Shown here: positions 51,033-60,467 of the stretch, piece by piece
Numbering within the stretch: position 1 is the first letter of the stretch
Layout: every line of letters starts with the position of its first letter
Assembly (NCBI RefSeq): GCF_040676675.1
Contig: NZ_JBFAPK010000011.1
Span: forward strand, 124,001 to 188,000
DNA length: 64,000 nt
Direction: 5' to 3'
DNA from: JBFAPK01 sp040676675
GTDB taxonomy: Bacteria; Actinomycetota; Actinomycetes; Mycobacteriales; Micromonosporaceae
Notes under the pieces: generated by a model
The model's input: the letters and a program-made list of their open reading frames with translations, nothing else
Told to the model about the DNA's origin: nothing
The model's database searches: none
Made by a program: the position numbers and the translations under genes

Positions 51033-52100
51033 TCAGGATGCGAAGCCGAGCGGCAGGTACGCGTCGACGTTCTCCTTGGTGATCGTCTCGGAGGCGAGCA
51101 CGATCGTCTTGGGTACCTGCAGCTCGGCCAGGTCGCCCATGCCGCGGCCCTGGGCGATGAGGCGGGCGATCGACACCGCCGACGAGGCCATCGTCGGGCT
51201 GTAGGTGACGGTGGCCCGCAGCGGCGTGTCTCCCTTCTTGATGGAATCCATCGCGTTGCGCGATCCGGCGCCGCCGACCATGAAGAACTCGTTGCGGCCG
51301 GCCTGCTTCATGGCCGCCAGCACGCCGATGCCCTGGTCGTCGTCGTGGTTCCAGACGGCGTCCAGCTTCGGCGCGGACTGGAGCAGGTTGGCGGTCACCG
51401 ACTGGCCCTTGGCCGGGGTGAAGTCCGCCCAGACCTGGTGCCGGACCTGGTAGCCGTGCTTCGTGAGGGCGTCCTTGAAGCCGCGGGAACGCTCCTTGGT
51501 CAGCGGGAGGAAGTCGATCCCGCCGATCTCGGCGATGGCCGCGTCCGGGCCCTTGTTCGCCTTCTTCAGCTCGGCCGCGATGAAGTTGCCGGCGGCCACC
51601 CCCATGCCGTAGTTGTCGCCCTTGATCAGGCTGCGGTAGGCGAAGGGGTTGCTGAACTCCCGGTCGAGGTTGATGACCTGGATGCCGGCCTCCATCGCCT
51701 TCAGCGCCGTCGGTTCGAGCTTGTCACCCTCGTGCGGCAGGAAGACGATGGCGTCGACCTTCTGCTGGATCAGCGACTCGACCGCCGCCCGCTGGACCGC
51801 CGGGTCGTTGCCGCCCGACTCCACCGCCGAGAAGGTCACGTCGGAGTACTTGGCCGCCTGGGCCTTGCCGTTGGTGGTGACGGCGAGGATCCAGCCGTGG
51901 TCGCCCGCGGGCACCGAGAAACCGATCTTGACGGGCTTGCCCGGTTCCGTGTTGCTGTTGCCGGCGACGGTCTGCGAGCCGGCGCCCGAGTCGCCGCTCT
52001 TCTCGTTGGAGGTGCAGGCGGCCAACAGGGTACCGGCGCCTACCGCCGCACCGCCGAAGAGCAGACTCCGGCGAGAAACGTCGCCCGACTTTTGCGACAT
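51033..52100 (-). CDS. Sugar ABC transporter substrate-binding lipoprotein
   Basis: The 355-aa protein starts at the ATG at 52100. A twin-arginine-like signal (SRRSLLFGGAAVGAG) is followed by a lipobox LLAAC with Cys29. The mature part resembles ribose/galactose-type periplasmic binding proteins: VKIGFSVPAGDHGWILAV, QQKVDAIVFLPHEGD, VINLDREF and WNHDDDQGIGVLAAM. It should deliver a sugar to the permease/ATPase pair encoded upstream. A spacer of ~149 bases separates it from the permease gene. Confidence 0.9.
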   Translation of the reverse strand: MSQKSGDVSRRSLLFGGAAVGAGTLLAACTSNEKSGDSGAGSQTVAGNSNTEPGKPVKIGFSVPAGDHGWILAVTTNGKAQAAKYSDVTFSAVESGGNDPAVQRAAVESLIQQKVDAIVFLPHEGDKLEPTALKAMEAGIQVINLDREFSNPFAYRSLIKGDNYGMGVAAGNFIAAELKKANKGPDAAIAEIGGIDFLPLTKERSRGFKDALTKHGYQVRHQVWADFTPAKGQSVTANLLQSAPKLDAVWNHDDDQGIGVLAAMKQAGRNEFFMVGGAGSRNAMDSIKKGDTPLRATVTYSPTMASSAVSIARLIAQGRGMGDLAELQVPKTIVLASETITKENVDAYLPLGFAS

Positions 52101-52249
52101 AACGACCTCCTGGTCGCGAGTGGTGTTGGGGTGAGGGCGGAGCGGGCGTCGAGGATCCGACCGGGCCCCGCGACCGCGCTGGTGCTCGCACCGCCGGCCG
52201 GTCGCCGGTGGTCCGCACCGTGGCGCGGCCACGGTTCCCACTACGGCCG

Positions 52250-53361
<1,112 letters not shown>

Positions 53362-53365
<4 letters not shown>

Positions 53366-54939
53366 GCTGTCACCTCTTCGCTCGGTTGGTCGCTCAGCCC
53401 TGGCTCTCCCTCCAGCAGGGATCCCGCCATGACGAGGTCGAGAACGCCTGACTCGTCCAGCTCGTCCGCCGGGCCCTCGTGGACCACCCGGCCCTCGCGC
53501 ATCACCAGCACCCGCTCCGCGAGCCCCAGCACCTCGGGAACCTCGCTGGAGACCATCAGCACCCCGACACCGCTGTCGGCGAGCTGCCGGATCACCCGGT
53601 ACAGCTCGGCCCGGGCGCCCACGTCGACGCCGCGCGTCGGCTCGTCGAGGAGCAGCAGCTTCGTACCGCCCAGCAGCCACCGCCCGACCACGACCTTCTG
53701 CTGGTTGCCGCCGGAGAGCGTACCGACGGCCCGGCGCACGTCCCGCGGGTGCAGGTGCAGGTCGTCGGCGATCCCGTCGCTGGCCGCGCGCTCGCGGTCG
53801 GCCCGGGTGAACCCGCCGCTGGCGTACCGGGCGAAGGTCGCCAGCGTCATGTTCCGGTAGATCGGCTCGCCGAGCAGCAGCGCCTGACTCTTGCGCTCCT
53901 CCGGCGCCATGCCCAGCCCGGCCCGTACCGCCGCGCCGACCCGTCCGGGCGGCAGCGGCCGTCCGGCCACCGAGACCTCGCCGGTCTCCGGCCGGCGCGC
54001 GCCGTAGATGGTTTCCAGCAGTTCGGAGCGGCCCGAGCCGACCAGCCCGGTGATCCCCACGATCTCGCCCGCGTGCACCCGCAGCGAGACGTCGCTGAAC
54101 TCGCCCGCGCGGGAGAGGTCCCGCACGTCCAGCAGCGGCGGGTCCTGCGGCTCGGGACGCCGGGGCCGCTCCGGGAAGACGTACTCGATGTTGCGGCCGG
54201 TCATGTGGGTGACCAACTCGCGGGTCGGGGTGTCGCGCGCCGGCAGGTTCACCGCGGCGGCCCGCCCGTCCTTCAGTACGGTGACCCGGTCCCCGATCTC
54301 CCGGATCTCCTCCATCCGGTGGGAGATGTAGATGACCGCGATGCCGGCGGCGGTGAGCTGGCGGATGATCCGGAACAGGTTCTCCACCTCGTCGTGGGCC
54401 AGCACCGCGCTCGGCTCGTCCATGATCATGACGCGGGTCTCGTGGGAGAGGGCCCGGCCCATGCTCACGATCTGCTTGGCCGCCGCCGGCAGCAGCCGCA
54501 CCGGGCGGCCGGCCGGGATCTCGGGGTGGCCGAGCCGGGCCAGCAGCGCGCTCGCCCGCTGGCGCATCAGGCCGCGCTGGACGAAGCCGAGCCGCCGCGG
54601 CTCGTGCCCGAGGAAGATGTTCTCCGCCACCGTCATGTCCTCGACCAGGTCGAGTTCCTGGTAGATGGTGGAGATACCGGCCTTCATGGCGGCCTGCGGG
54701 TTGTCGAAGGAGGCGGGCGCGCCCAGCCACTCGATCGCCCCGCTGTCCGGGCGGTGCGCGCCGGAGAGGACCTTGATCAGGGTCGACTTGCCGGCGCCGT
54801 TCTGGCCGAGCAGGCAGTGCACCTCGCCGGCCCGCACCTCCAGGTGCACCCCGTCGAGCGCCCGTACGCCCGGGAAGGTCTTGACCACGTCGGTGAGGCG
54901 GAGCACCACCTCGCCGGGGGTACCGGCCGGTTCGCTCAC
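53362..54939 (-). CDS. Sugar ABC transporter ATPase, two NBDs (RbsA type)
   Basis: The 525-aa protein starts at the GTG at 54939 with GGGGAGG upstream, overlapping the ROK gene stop by four bases. NBD1 has Walker A GQNGAGKST and DEPSA but its signature is LLPAAAKQ instead of LSxGxxQ. NBD2 has degenerate Walker A GLVGSGRSE, an intact signature LSGGNQQK and DEPTRG. Such asymmetry is typical of RbsA-like proteins, though the NBD1 signature is weaker than usual. It powers import of an unidentified sugar. Confidence 0.9.
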
Positions 54940-56156
54940 GACGCCTCCCCGAAGGCGACGTCGCTGGCGAGCACCGCGGCACCGGCGACGCCGGCCCGCG
55001 GCCCGAGCTCGGAGAGGACCACCGGCAGGTTGCCGGTGGCCAACGGCAGAGACCGGCGGTAGACCACGCTGCGGATCTCGGCGAGCAGTATGTGTCCCAA
55101 CTGGGCGAGCCCTCCTCCGATGACGATCATCGACGGGTTGGCGAAGCTGACGAGGCCGGCGAGGACGCCGCCGACGCGGCGCCCGCCGTCGCGGATGAGC
55201 CGGATGCAGGTGACGTCGCCCTCGACGGCCCCCTCGGCCACGTCGAGGGCGGTGACCGTACCGTTGGCCGCGAGCCGCTCGGCCAACGCGGGCGAGGTGC
55301 CGCCGCGCGCGGCGACCGTGGCGTCCTTGGCCAGCGCCGACCCGCTGAACAGCGCCTCCAGGCAGCCGACGTTGCCGCACGAGCACATCGGGCCGTGCGA
55401 GTCGACCTGGATGTGGCCGATGTCGCCGGCGCAGCCGTCGACCCCCCGGTAGACCTCGCCGCTGAGGTAGATACCACAGCCGATGCCGGTACCGATCTTC
55501 ACGAAGAGGAAGTCGTCGACCGAGTGCGCGACGCCGCCGTGCCGCTCCCCGATCGCCATGATGTTGACGTCGTTGTCGACCACCGCCGGGCAGCCGTGCT
55601 CGCGGGTGAGCAGTTCCCGGACCGGGAACCGGTCCCAGCCCGGCATGATCGGGGGCGAGACCGGTACGCCGTCGCGGAAGCTGACCGGGCCGGGTACGCC
55701 GATGCCGACCGCCGAGAGCCGTTCGTAGGCCCCGTCGGCCTTCGCCTTAGCCAGCAGGTCGTTGACCCGCTGGAGGATCAGCTTCGGCCCCGACCGGATG
55801 TCCACCGCCTCGGCGTACGCGGCGAGCGGTTCGAGGCGACCGTTGACCACCTCGACATCCACCGAGCTGGCGCCGAGGTCGACGGCGGCGAAGCGTAGTT
55901 GCGAGCTGAGTTCCACCAGTGTGGAGCGTCGGCCGCCGCGCGAGGCCGCGAGCCCCGCCTCGGCCACGTAGCCCAGGTCGACGAGGCGTCCGAGTTCGGC
56001 GAGCAGGCGCGGGCGGGGCAGTTCCAGCCGGTCGGCCAGTTCGGCGCGGGAGACCGCGCCCTGATCACGCAGTAACCGCAGGAGGCGCAGATGCGGAGCT
56101 TCGACCGTACGCAACGCGGCCACCTCCGGTCGGTTGACAGCCGAAAACCTCACCAC
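54936..56156 (-). CDS. ROK-family transcriptional regulator
   Basis: The 406-aa protein has an N-terminal winged helix-turn-helix (LLRDQGAVSRAELADRLELPRPRLLAEL). The sugar-kinase-like ROK domain follows, with AVDLGASSVD, VVDNDVNIMAIGERHGG, the zinc motif CSCGNVGCLE and IVIGGGLAQLG. It is the first gene of the ABC operon and should repress it until the sugar or its derivative binds. A 20-bp dyad stands three bases before its GTG start, suggesting autoregulation and possibly leaderless translation. Confidence 0.9.
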   Translation of the reverse strand: MVRFSAVNRPEVAALRTVEAPHLRLLRLLRDQGAVSRAELADRLELPRPRLLAELGRLVDLGYVAEAGLAASRGGRRSTLVELSSQLRFAAVDLGASSVDVEVVNGRLEPLAAYAEAVDIRSGPKLILQRVNDLLAKAKADGAYERLSAVGIGVPGPVSFRDGVPVSPPIMPGWDRFPVRELLTREHGCPAVVDNDVNIMAIGERHGGVAHSVDDFLFVKIGTGIGCGIYLSGEVYRGVDGCAGDIGHIQVDSHGPMCSCGNVGCLEALFSGSALAKDATVAARGGTSPALAERLAANGTVTALDVAEGAVEGDVTCIRLIRDGGRRVGGVLAGLVSFANPSMIVIGGGLAQLGHILLAEIRSVVYRRSLPLATGNLPVVLSELGPRAGVAGAAVLASDVAFGEAS

Positions 56157-56159
56157 CAG

Positions 56160-56179
56160 CTGTCACATCGATGTAACAG
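56160..56179 (-). promoter_or_regulatory. Operator dyad of the ROK/ABC operon
   Basis: CTGTCACATCGATGTAACAG is a 20-bp palindrome with one mismatched pair and a central CG. A second small dyad, AAAGACTTT (56225-56233), lies upstream. Binding by the ROK protein or a LacI-type protein elsewhere is inferred. Confidence 0.6.
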
Positions 56180-56389
56180 CCCGAGGTTGTGCGGGAAATG
56201 CTAGGTTCCAAACGCTGGCGCTGTAAAGACTTTCGCAACACGTCCCCGTAACTTTTGCCCGTGCGAGCAGAAGTCCTCGATGGACCGGCGGGCACAATGA
56301 CCGGCGTCATCGCGTCCGGCGCCGGCCACATCGACCACCAACGACGCGGCGCGGGCCGATCAGCCGGGACGTTCCGGCCGGAGCGACCG

Positions 56390-56457
56390 GGCACGTGGGA
56401 CGGCCGGGACGACCAGGCACGTGGGACGGCCGGGACGACCAGGCAGGCGGGACGACC
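56390..56457. repeat. 26-bp tandem repeat, ~2.6 copies
   Basis: The unit starting GGCACGTGGGACGGCCGGGA is perfect at 56390-56415 and 56416-56441 and partial after. It occupies the 311-base gap between the ROK gene and the next operon, which holds no other gene. Confidence 0.85.
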
Positions 56458-56467
56458 GAAACGCCGC

Positions 56468-56514
56468 GGGGCGGGGGTGGAGCCCACCGGTCCGATGGGC
56501 TCCACCCCCGCCCC
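56468..56514 (-). terminator. Strong hairpin terminator of the MauE/MauD-like operon
   Basis: GGGGCGGGGGTGGAGCCCA (56468-56486) pairs perfectly with 56496-56514 (19 bp) around a 9-base loop, 21 bases past the last stop. No T-tract. Confidence 0.85.
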
Positions 56515-56534
56515 TGGTGCGGGATGGCGTGCGG

Positions 56535-56846
56535 TCAGGTGCTGCGCTGCAACGTGCGCAGGTCTCCGGTCGCGTCGATCTTCTTCACGTACACGGCGCC
56601 GTCGGAGCCGACATGGACGTCGACGGCCTCGGTGGTGAACTGGCCCGCGGCGCCCGCCTTCAGCGGGACCTGCGGGTCGACCACGATCCGCCCCGGGCCG
56701 ACGTGCATCGCGAAGACGCCCTGGATCTCGCCCTCGTGCACGCCGGTACCGATCATCACGGCGGTCCGTCCGGAGTCGTCCTTGGTCAGCGCGACCACGC
56801 CGCGGTCGGTGGGTATGGCCATGACACTTCCCTTCTCTTCCGTCAT
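56535..56846 (-). CDS. Small protein of unknown function, last gene of the MauE/MauD-like operon
   Basis: The 103-aa product starts at the ATG at 56846, whose ATGA overlaps the previous stop. A second ATG at 56822 after GGGAAG gives a 95-aa form. The chain is beta-strand-rich (RGVVALTKDD, AVMIGTGVHEGEIQGVFAMHVGPGRIVVDP, VDVHVGSDGAVYVKKID) and has no Cys, signal peptide or membrane helix. I recognise no family. It is probably cytoplasmic and may bind or chaperone another operon product. Confidence 0.7.
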   Translation of the reverse strand: MTEEKGSVMAIPTDRGVVALTKDDSGRTAVMIGTGVHEGEIQGVFAMHVGPGRIVVDPQVPLKAGAAGQFTTEAVDVHVGSDGAVYVKKIDATGDLRTLQRST

Positions 56847-57241
56847 TTCGCTACATCGCCGTCCGAGGACCACAGGGGTGAGCGGGCGGGAACCGGCGCG
56901 CCAAACATGATCTTGCGCCAGTCCCCGGTGAAGGTGAATACGCCACAGGTCGTCACGACACCGAGCCGGCTCGGCACCCGGGCGCCGGTGACGTGCTGCG
57001 GGACGGAGCCCATGCCGTACATGCTGTCCAGGTCCGGCCAGACGGAGATGCTCAACAGGGTGTTGGTACGCCAGCCGACCACCATCCGGCTGCCGATCAG
57101 TTCCGGCAGCCGCCGTTGGACGGCTCGCTTGATCCTCACGTGCAGGACCACGAGTCGCAGCAGGACCCACCTGCTCGGGCACTCGAACCGGGTGATGACC
57201 ACCTGCCCGCCCGACGGGTCGGGCTCGTAGACCGGGGTCAC
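56843..57241 (-). CDS. Conserved-type hypothetical protein with dimeric alpha/beta-barrel features
   Basis: The 132-aa protein starts at a GTG overlapping the membrane-protein stop in GTGA. It has a strand-helix layout (QVVITRFECPSRWVLLRLVVLHVRI) and a later SISVWPDLDSMYGMGSVPQH segment. The latter resembles ferredoxin-like alpha/beta-barrel proteins related to antibiotic monooxygenases. It ends before the next gene with a four-base overlap. Heme or small-ligand binding is possible, but no residue proves it. Confidence 0.6.
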   Translation of the reverse strand: MTPVYEPDPSGGQVVITRFECPSRWVLLRLVVLHVRIKRAVQRRLPELIGSRMVVGWRTNTLLSISVWPDLDSMYGMGSVPQHVTGARVPSRLGVVTTCGVFTFTGDWRKIMFGAPVPARSPLWSSDGDVAK

Positions 57242-57828
57242 GCCCAGATCGTCAGCAACCCTTGAGCCACCGCCGCGACCACCAGCGTGGTCCCGGACGC
57301 CCGACGCAGGATTCTCTGCCAGTCCTGCCATCTCCGGCCCTTCTTCTCCTCGTGGATGGGTGTCGTCGTCGGCACCCGGAGGCTGAGCAGCACCATCGAG
57401 ATCGCCGCCAGCGCCGCCACGACGATGAGCGCCGTGGGTACCAGGGCCGGGCTGAACAGCACCAGTGCCGCCAGGCCGGCCCAGATGAGCGAGGTGGTCT
57501 TCTGGGTGGTGAACAACAGCGCCAGGTCGAACCCCCAGACCAGCCCGAGCGCGCCGGGCGGGAGGGTGTTCACCAGCGACTGCGGAACCTGACGCCAGAC
57601 GTGCGGCGTGCGCTGGGTGAAGTCGGCGAGGGCGAACCCCGCCACCACCACGGCGAGCAGCACCCACCGCGCCGGTTCCGGTACGACGGCCTGCACCGCC
57701 ACCGACACCAGGTACACCGGCACCGCGAGAACGGCCGCTCCCAGCAGCCCGCCGATCAGCAGGCCGAGCAGGAAACGGATACCGCCGGAGCGGTCATACC
57801 GCAACATGGGACCGGCGACCCCGGCCAT
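57238..57828 (-). CDS. Integral membrane protein of the MauE/MauD-like operon
   Basis: The 196-aa protein has about five to six hydrophobic segments (GIRFLLGLLIGGLLGAAVLAVPVYLV, WVLLAVVVAGFALADF, ALVLFSPALVPTALIVVAALAAISMVLL, and a terminal TTLVVAAVAQGLLTIWA). No family motif is recognised. Its position after the Cys-rich exported peptide gene suggests a part in its export, anchoring or quinone-linked electron flow. SD GAGGTG overlaps the preceding mini-ORF stop. Confidence 0.65.
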   Translation of the reverse strand: MAGVAGPMLRYDRSGGIRFLLGLLIGGLLGAAVLAVPVYLVSVAVQAVVPEPARWVLLAVVVAGFALADFTQRTPHVWRQVPQSLVNTLPPGALGLVWGFDLALLFTTQKTTSLIWAGLAALVLFSPALVPTALIVVAALAAISMVLLSLRVPTTTPIHEEKKGRRWQDWQRILRRASGTTLVVAAVAQGLLTIWA

Positions 57829-57837
57829 GGAGACACC

Positions 57838-57897
57838 TCAAGGGCTGTAGCCCTGGAGCAGCGCCCCGGCCACGGCGACGGCGAACCAGACCGCCAT
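57838..57897 (-). CDS. 19-aa hydrophobic mini-ORF
   Basis: MAVWFAVAVAGALLQGYSP begins five bases after the Cys-rich peptide stop and ends nine bases before the membrane-protein ATG. It could be a small membrane peptide or merely a relay ORF. There is no good independent ribosome-binding site. Confidence 0.35.
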   Translation of the reverse strand: MAVWFAVAVAGALLQGYSP

Positions 57898-57902
57898 CCG
57901 GG

Positions 57903-58223
57903 TCAGCCGCAGTTGGAGAGGCAGGTACAGCCGGACGCCGAGCCGATGGTCGTACCGCTGGAGTTCTTCTTCTCGCAGCACTGGCACCGGTAGTACGGAC
58001 CAACCGTGCCGAACGTGCAGGTCCAGACGTAGTGGTTCGAGGCCAGGCAGTTGGAGAGCGAAACGTTCGGCGGTACGTAGACGAGGTTGCAGCACTCCCA
58101 GTTCGCGGCCTGCGCCGGGGAGCCCTTCGCGAACACCGCCACGGCCGCGGCCAGCCCACCGGCCCCGATGCCGCGCAGCACGCCGCGACGCCGGACGGTG
58201 GTCTTGCTTGTCGACGTGGTCAT
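57903..58223 (-). CDS. Tat-exported Cys-rich small protein (MauA-like in context)
   Basis: The 106-aa precursor has a twin-arginine signal (RRRGVLRGIGAGGLAAAVAVFAKG) with cleavage likely after AQA39. The ~67-residue mature part has ten Cys (44, 45, 59, 69, 80, 82, 83, 99, 101, 105) and only two Trp (42, 67). Methylamine dehydrogenase light chain is also a small Tat-exported Cys-rich protein, matured by MauE and MauD, and makes TTQ from two Trp. Homologues of MauE and MauD precede this gene, but MauB and MauG are absent. Its ATG overlaps the MauD-like stop. Function unproven. Confidence 0.78.
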   Translation of the reverse strand: MTTSTSKTTVRRRGVLRGIGAGGLAAAVAVFAKGSPAQAANWECCNLVYVPPNVSLSNCLASNHYVWTCTFGTVGPYYRCQCCEKKNSSGTTIGSASGCTCLSNCG

Positions 58224-58762
58224 GACACCTCCTGGATCTCGTTGTCGACGCGTCCCACCGCAGCCAGCACGCTGTCCAGATCCCAGAAGAGCAACGCGGT
58301 CTGCAGCCGGCCGCGTCGGAACAGGAGGGCTGCGGGGCTTGAATCCACACCGAACTTCTGGGTGCTCCAGGTGCCGCCGTGGTCGATGTAGGTGTGGGTG
58401 CGGTGGAAGCCATGGCGCTTGGCGAAGTCCTCGCCGCGCTCGCGGATACCGCAGGACACCACCACGGTGAGGTCGACGCCGCGGTCCAGCGCGGCGGGCA
58501 CCTGAGCGGCGATCTTCTCGCAGCTGGCGCAGGACGAGCTGAGCACCAGCACCACGCTCGCGTCGCGGGCGGGGACGTGGGCCAGCTCGGCCGGCCATTC
58601 GAGCGGCTCGGCGCCCAGCTTGGCGTTCTCGATCGGCTCCACCTGCTTGCTCGGGGTCTGGTCCTGCGTCGGTACCCGCGAGGCCAACTCGCCGAGCATC
58701 GCGAAGAGCAGGACGACCGCGCAGGCGAGTACGAGCAGGACGAGACCGAAGAAGACGGTCAC
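58220..58762 (-). CDS. MauD-like membrane-anchored thioredoxin-fold protein
   Basis: The 180-aa protein has an N-terminal transmembrane helix (residues 3-23). The extracytoplasmic thioredoxin-like domain has active-site CASC (Cys78, Cys81) after VVLVLSSS. It ends with GVDSSPAALLF, the cis-Pro loop region. MauD proteins deliver disulphides to methylamine dehydrogenase light chain. Here the likely client is the ten-Cys peptide encoded next, with which it overlaps by four bases. Confidence 0.85.
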   Translation of the reverse strand: MTVFFGLVLLVLACAVVLLFAMLGELASRVPTQDQTPSKQVEPIENAKLGAEPLEWPAELAHVPARDASVVLVLSSSCASCEKIAAQVPAALDRGVDLTVVVSCGIRERGEDFAKRHGFHRTHTYIDHGGTWSTQKFGVDSSPAALLFRRGRLQTALLFWDLDSVLAAVGRVDNEIQEVS

Positions 58763-58817
58763 GATCGGTTCCCTTCTCTCTACCGGTACGCGCGGGCGTC
58801 ACCGGTCACGGACGGCG

Positions 58818-59357
58818 CTACGGGTTGGTGCGGGCCCGGGAGGTCAGCAGCGGACGCACCAGCGGTACGACCCACGAGCGGTTGGTCACCAGGCAGAGGA
58901 CGAGCAGGGCGAGCGCCGCGCCGAGCGGACCGGCGGCCGGCTCGTACGGCGTCGCACCGGACCAGACGTTCACGGCGACGGTGGCGAGCAGTCCGAACCC
59001 GGTGAGCACGCTCACCCGGCCGAGCGGCCGACCGGCGGGCCGGCCGAAGCAGCCGCACGGCTCCTGGCTGCCGCGTACCGCGCCGACGAGACCCAGCAGG
59101 GCGAAGCTCAGGCCGAGCGCGCCGACCAGCACCGAACCGAGCCACCAGGCCGGGCGTACCGCCAGGACGCCGGCGGCGGCGCACTCGGCGAGCGCGACCG
59201 CCCGTACCGCGCCGCCGGTGCCGAGCGCACTGCGGGCGCCCAGCTCGACGAGCGCCCGGCGCAGGTGTTCCGGGCTGACGAGTTTGGCCAGCCCCGCCAG
59301 CAGCAGCACCGCCGCGGCGAGGCTGTTCACGAGCAGCAATCCGGCGTTGACGATCAT
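58818..59357 (-). CDS. MauE/DoxX-like membrane protein
   Basis: I start the 179-aa protein at the ATG at 59357. It has four hydrophobic helices beginning IVNAGLLLVNSLAAAVLLLAGLAKLVSPE. The cytoplasm-to-membrane loop EPCGCFGRPAGRP has a Cys-x-Cys pair, as in MauE/DoxX-type proteins that pass electrons or disulphides to partner thioredoxins. It is the first gene of the operon and stands opposite the SARP gene. Confidence 0.82.
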   Translation of the reverse strand: MIVNAGLLLVNSLAAAVLLLAGLAKLVSPEHLRRALVELGARSALGTGGAVRAVALAECAAAGVLAVRPAWWLGSVLVGALGLSFALLGLVGAVRGSQEPCGCFGRPAGRPLGRVSVLTGFGLLATVAVNVWSGATPYEPAAGPLGAALALLVLCLVTNRSWVVPLVRPLLTSRARTNP

Positions 59358-59659
59358 TTTCGGCCCCGTTCCATCGCTTGCCGGGTCCCGTTCGATCACT
59401 CGCCGGCGACGTATCGCCGCGACCACACCGATCGACCGAGATCTTTGCGTGTGTCGGCAACTTCCACCGAAACCGCCAACACGGCAAACAGTTTCGTCAG
59501 CCCGGTCATCGTTCCCGCACCTGCTCGGGTACCGCCTTGTCACCACCCTGTCATCCCCAAGTCATCGATCCGCCTCTCTTGACACGCTCCGATCTTCTGG
59601 CCGACGATCCGGAGTGCTATCGCTCGGAGACGGAACGCATCGATCTGCTCGGGGGGATC
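59358..59659. promoter_or_regulatory. Divergent regulatory region between SARP and MauE-like genes
   Basis: 302 bases with no gene. It contains the 11-bp-spaced GTCA repeats (59539-59564), TTGACA at 59579-59584 toward the SARP gene, and an AT-richer stretch near the MauE-like start. Confidence 0.6.
59538..59568 (+). promoter_or_regulatory. Three GTCA direct repeats spaced 11 bp (SARP-type site)
   Basis: GTCACC, GTCATC and GTCATC start at 59539, 59550 and 59561, exactly one helical turn apart. Heptamer repeats with 11-bp period are the binding pattern of SARP regulators such as AfsR and ActII-ORF4. The SARP encoded next to it is the natural candidate. Confidence 0.65.
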
Positions 59660-60409
59660 ATGAAGTTCTCGATTCTGGGTCCCCTGGAGGTACGCACAGC
59701 CGACGCTTCCGTGGAGCTGCCGGCCCTGCGCCACCGACGGATCCTCGCCGCGTTGCTGCTGGCCCCGGGCGGCAGGCTCTCCACCGAGCGCCTGATCGAG
59801 GCGGCCTGGGACAGCCCCGGACCGCCGACCGCCCGCAAGCAGGTGCAGAACTGCGTGGCGGCGCTCCGCCGCCGGCTGATTGAGCAGGGCGCGTCGCCCA
59901 CGATGCTGGTCACCCGTCCGGGCGGCTACCAGCTGGACGTACCCGACGACCACGTCGACGCCCGGATCTTCACGCACCTGGTCGAGCTGGCCCGCCGGAC
60001 CGCCCAGGACCAGGCCGGTCAGGCGGTACGGCTCTACCGCTCGGCGCTGACCCTGTGGCGCGGACGGGCCCTGGAGGGGTTGGACGGGCACGCCTTCGGG
60101 CCGAGCGCCGCGTGGTTGACCGAGCTGCGTCTCACCGCCGCGGAGGAGTGCTTCGACCTCGAACTCTCCAACGGCCTGCACCTCCAGGCGGTACCCGACC
60201 TGGTGAGCCTGGCGGCGGAGAACCTCAGCCGGGAACGGTTGCAGGCGCAGCTGATGACCGCGCTGCACCGGTGCGGCCGCCAGGTGGAGACCTTCCAGGT
60301 CTACCAGCGGGTGCACGACTACGTCGCGACCGAGATCGGCAGCGAGCCGGGCGTCGAGCTGAAGCTGCTGCGGGAGCGACTGCTGCGCGAGCGGGGCGCC
60401 TGGCCCTGA
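59660..60409 (+). CDS. SARP-family regulator (OmpR-like DNA-binding + BTAD)
   Basis: The 249-aa protein has a winged-helix domain starting MKFSILGPLEVRTADASVELPALRHRRILAALLL and ending with LVTRPGGYQLDV. The bacterial transcriptional activation domain (BTAD) follows (~100-245), with VRLYRSALTLWRGRALEGL and ELRLTAAEECFDLELS. There is no ATPase or TPR extension, so it is a small SARP. SARPs activate secondary-metabolite operons. Its position opposite the MauE/MauD-like operon suggests it controls that operon. GGGGGG precedes the ATG; upstream in-frame starts are unlikely. Confidence 0.88.
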   Translation: MKFSILGPLEVRTADASVELPALRHRRILAALLLAPGGRLSTERLIEAAWDSPGPPTARKQVQNCVAALRRRLIEQGASPTMLVTRPGGYQLDVPDDHVDARIFTHLVELARRTAQDQAGQAVRLYRSALTLWRGRALEGLDGHAFGPSAAWLTELRLTAAEECFDLELSNGLHLQAVPDLVSLAAENLSRERLQAQLMTALHRCGRQVETFQVYQRVHDYVATEIGSEPGVELKLLRERLLRERGAWP

Positions 60410-60467
60410 GCTAACGGCCAGGCCGCGTTCCATGAGGACCGGCCGGCCTCCCCTGACGAAAAGCGGC

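Noticed and set aside
57903..58223. Cys-rich peptide as an authentic methylamine dehydrogenase light chain
   Set aside because: The mature chain is about half the usual length and mauB and mauG are missing, so only a MauA-like context is claimed.
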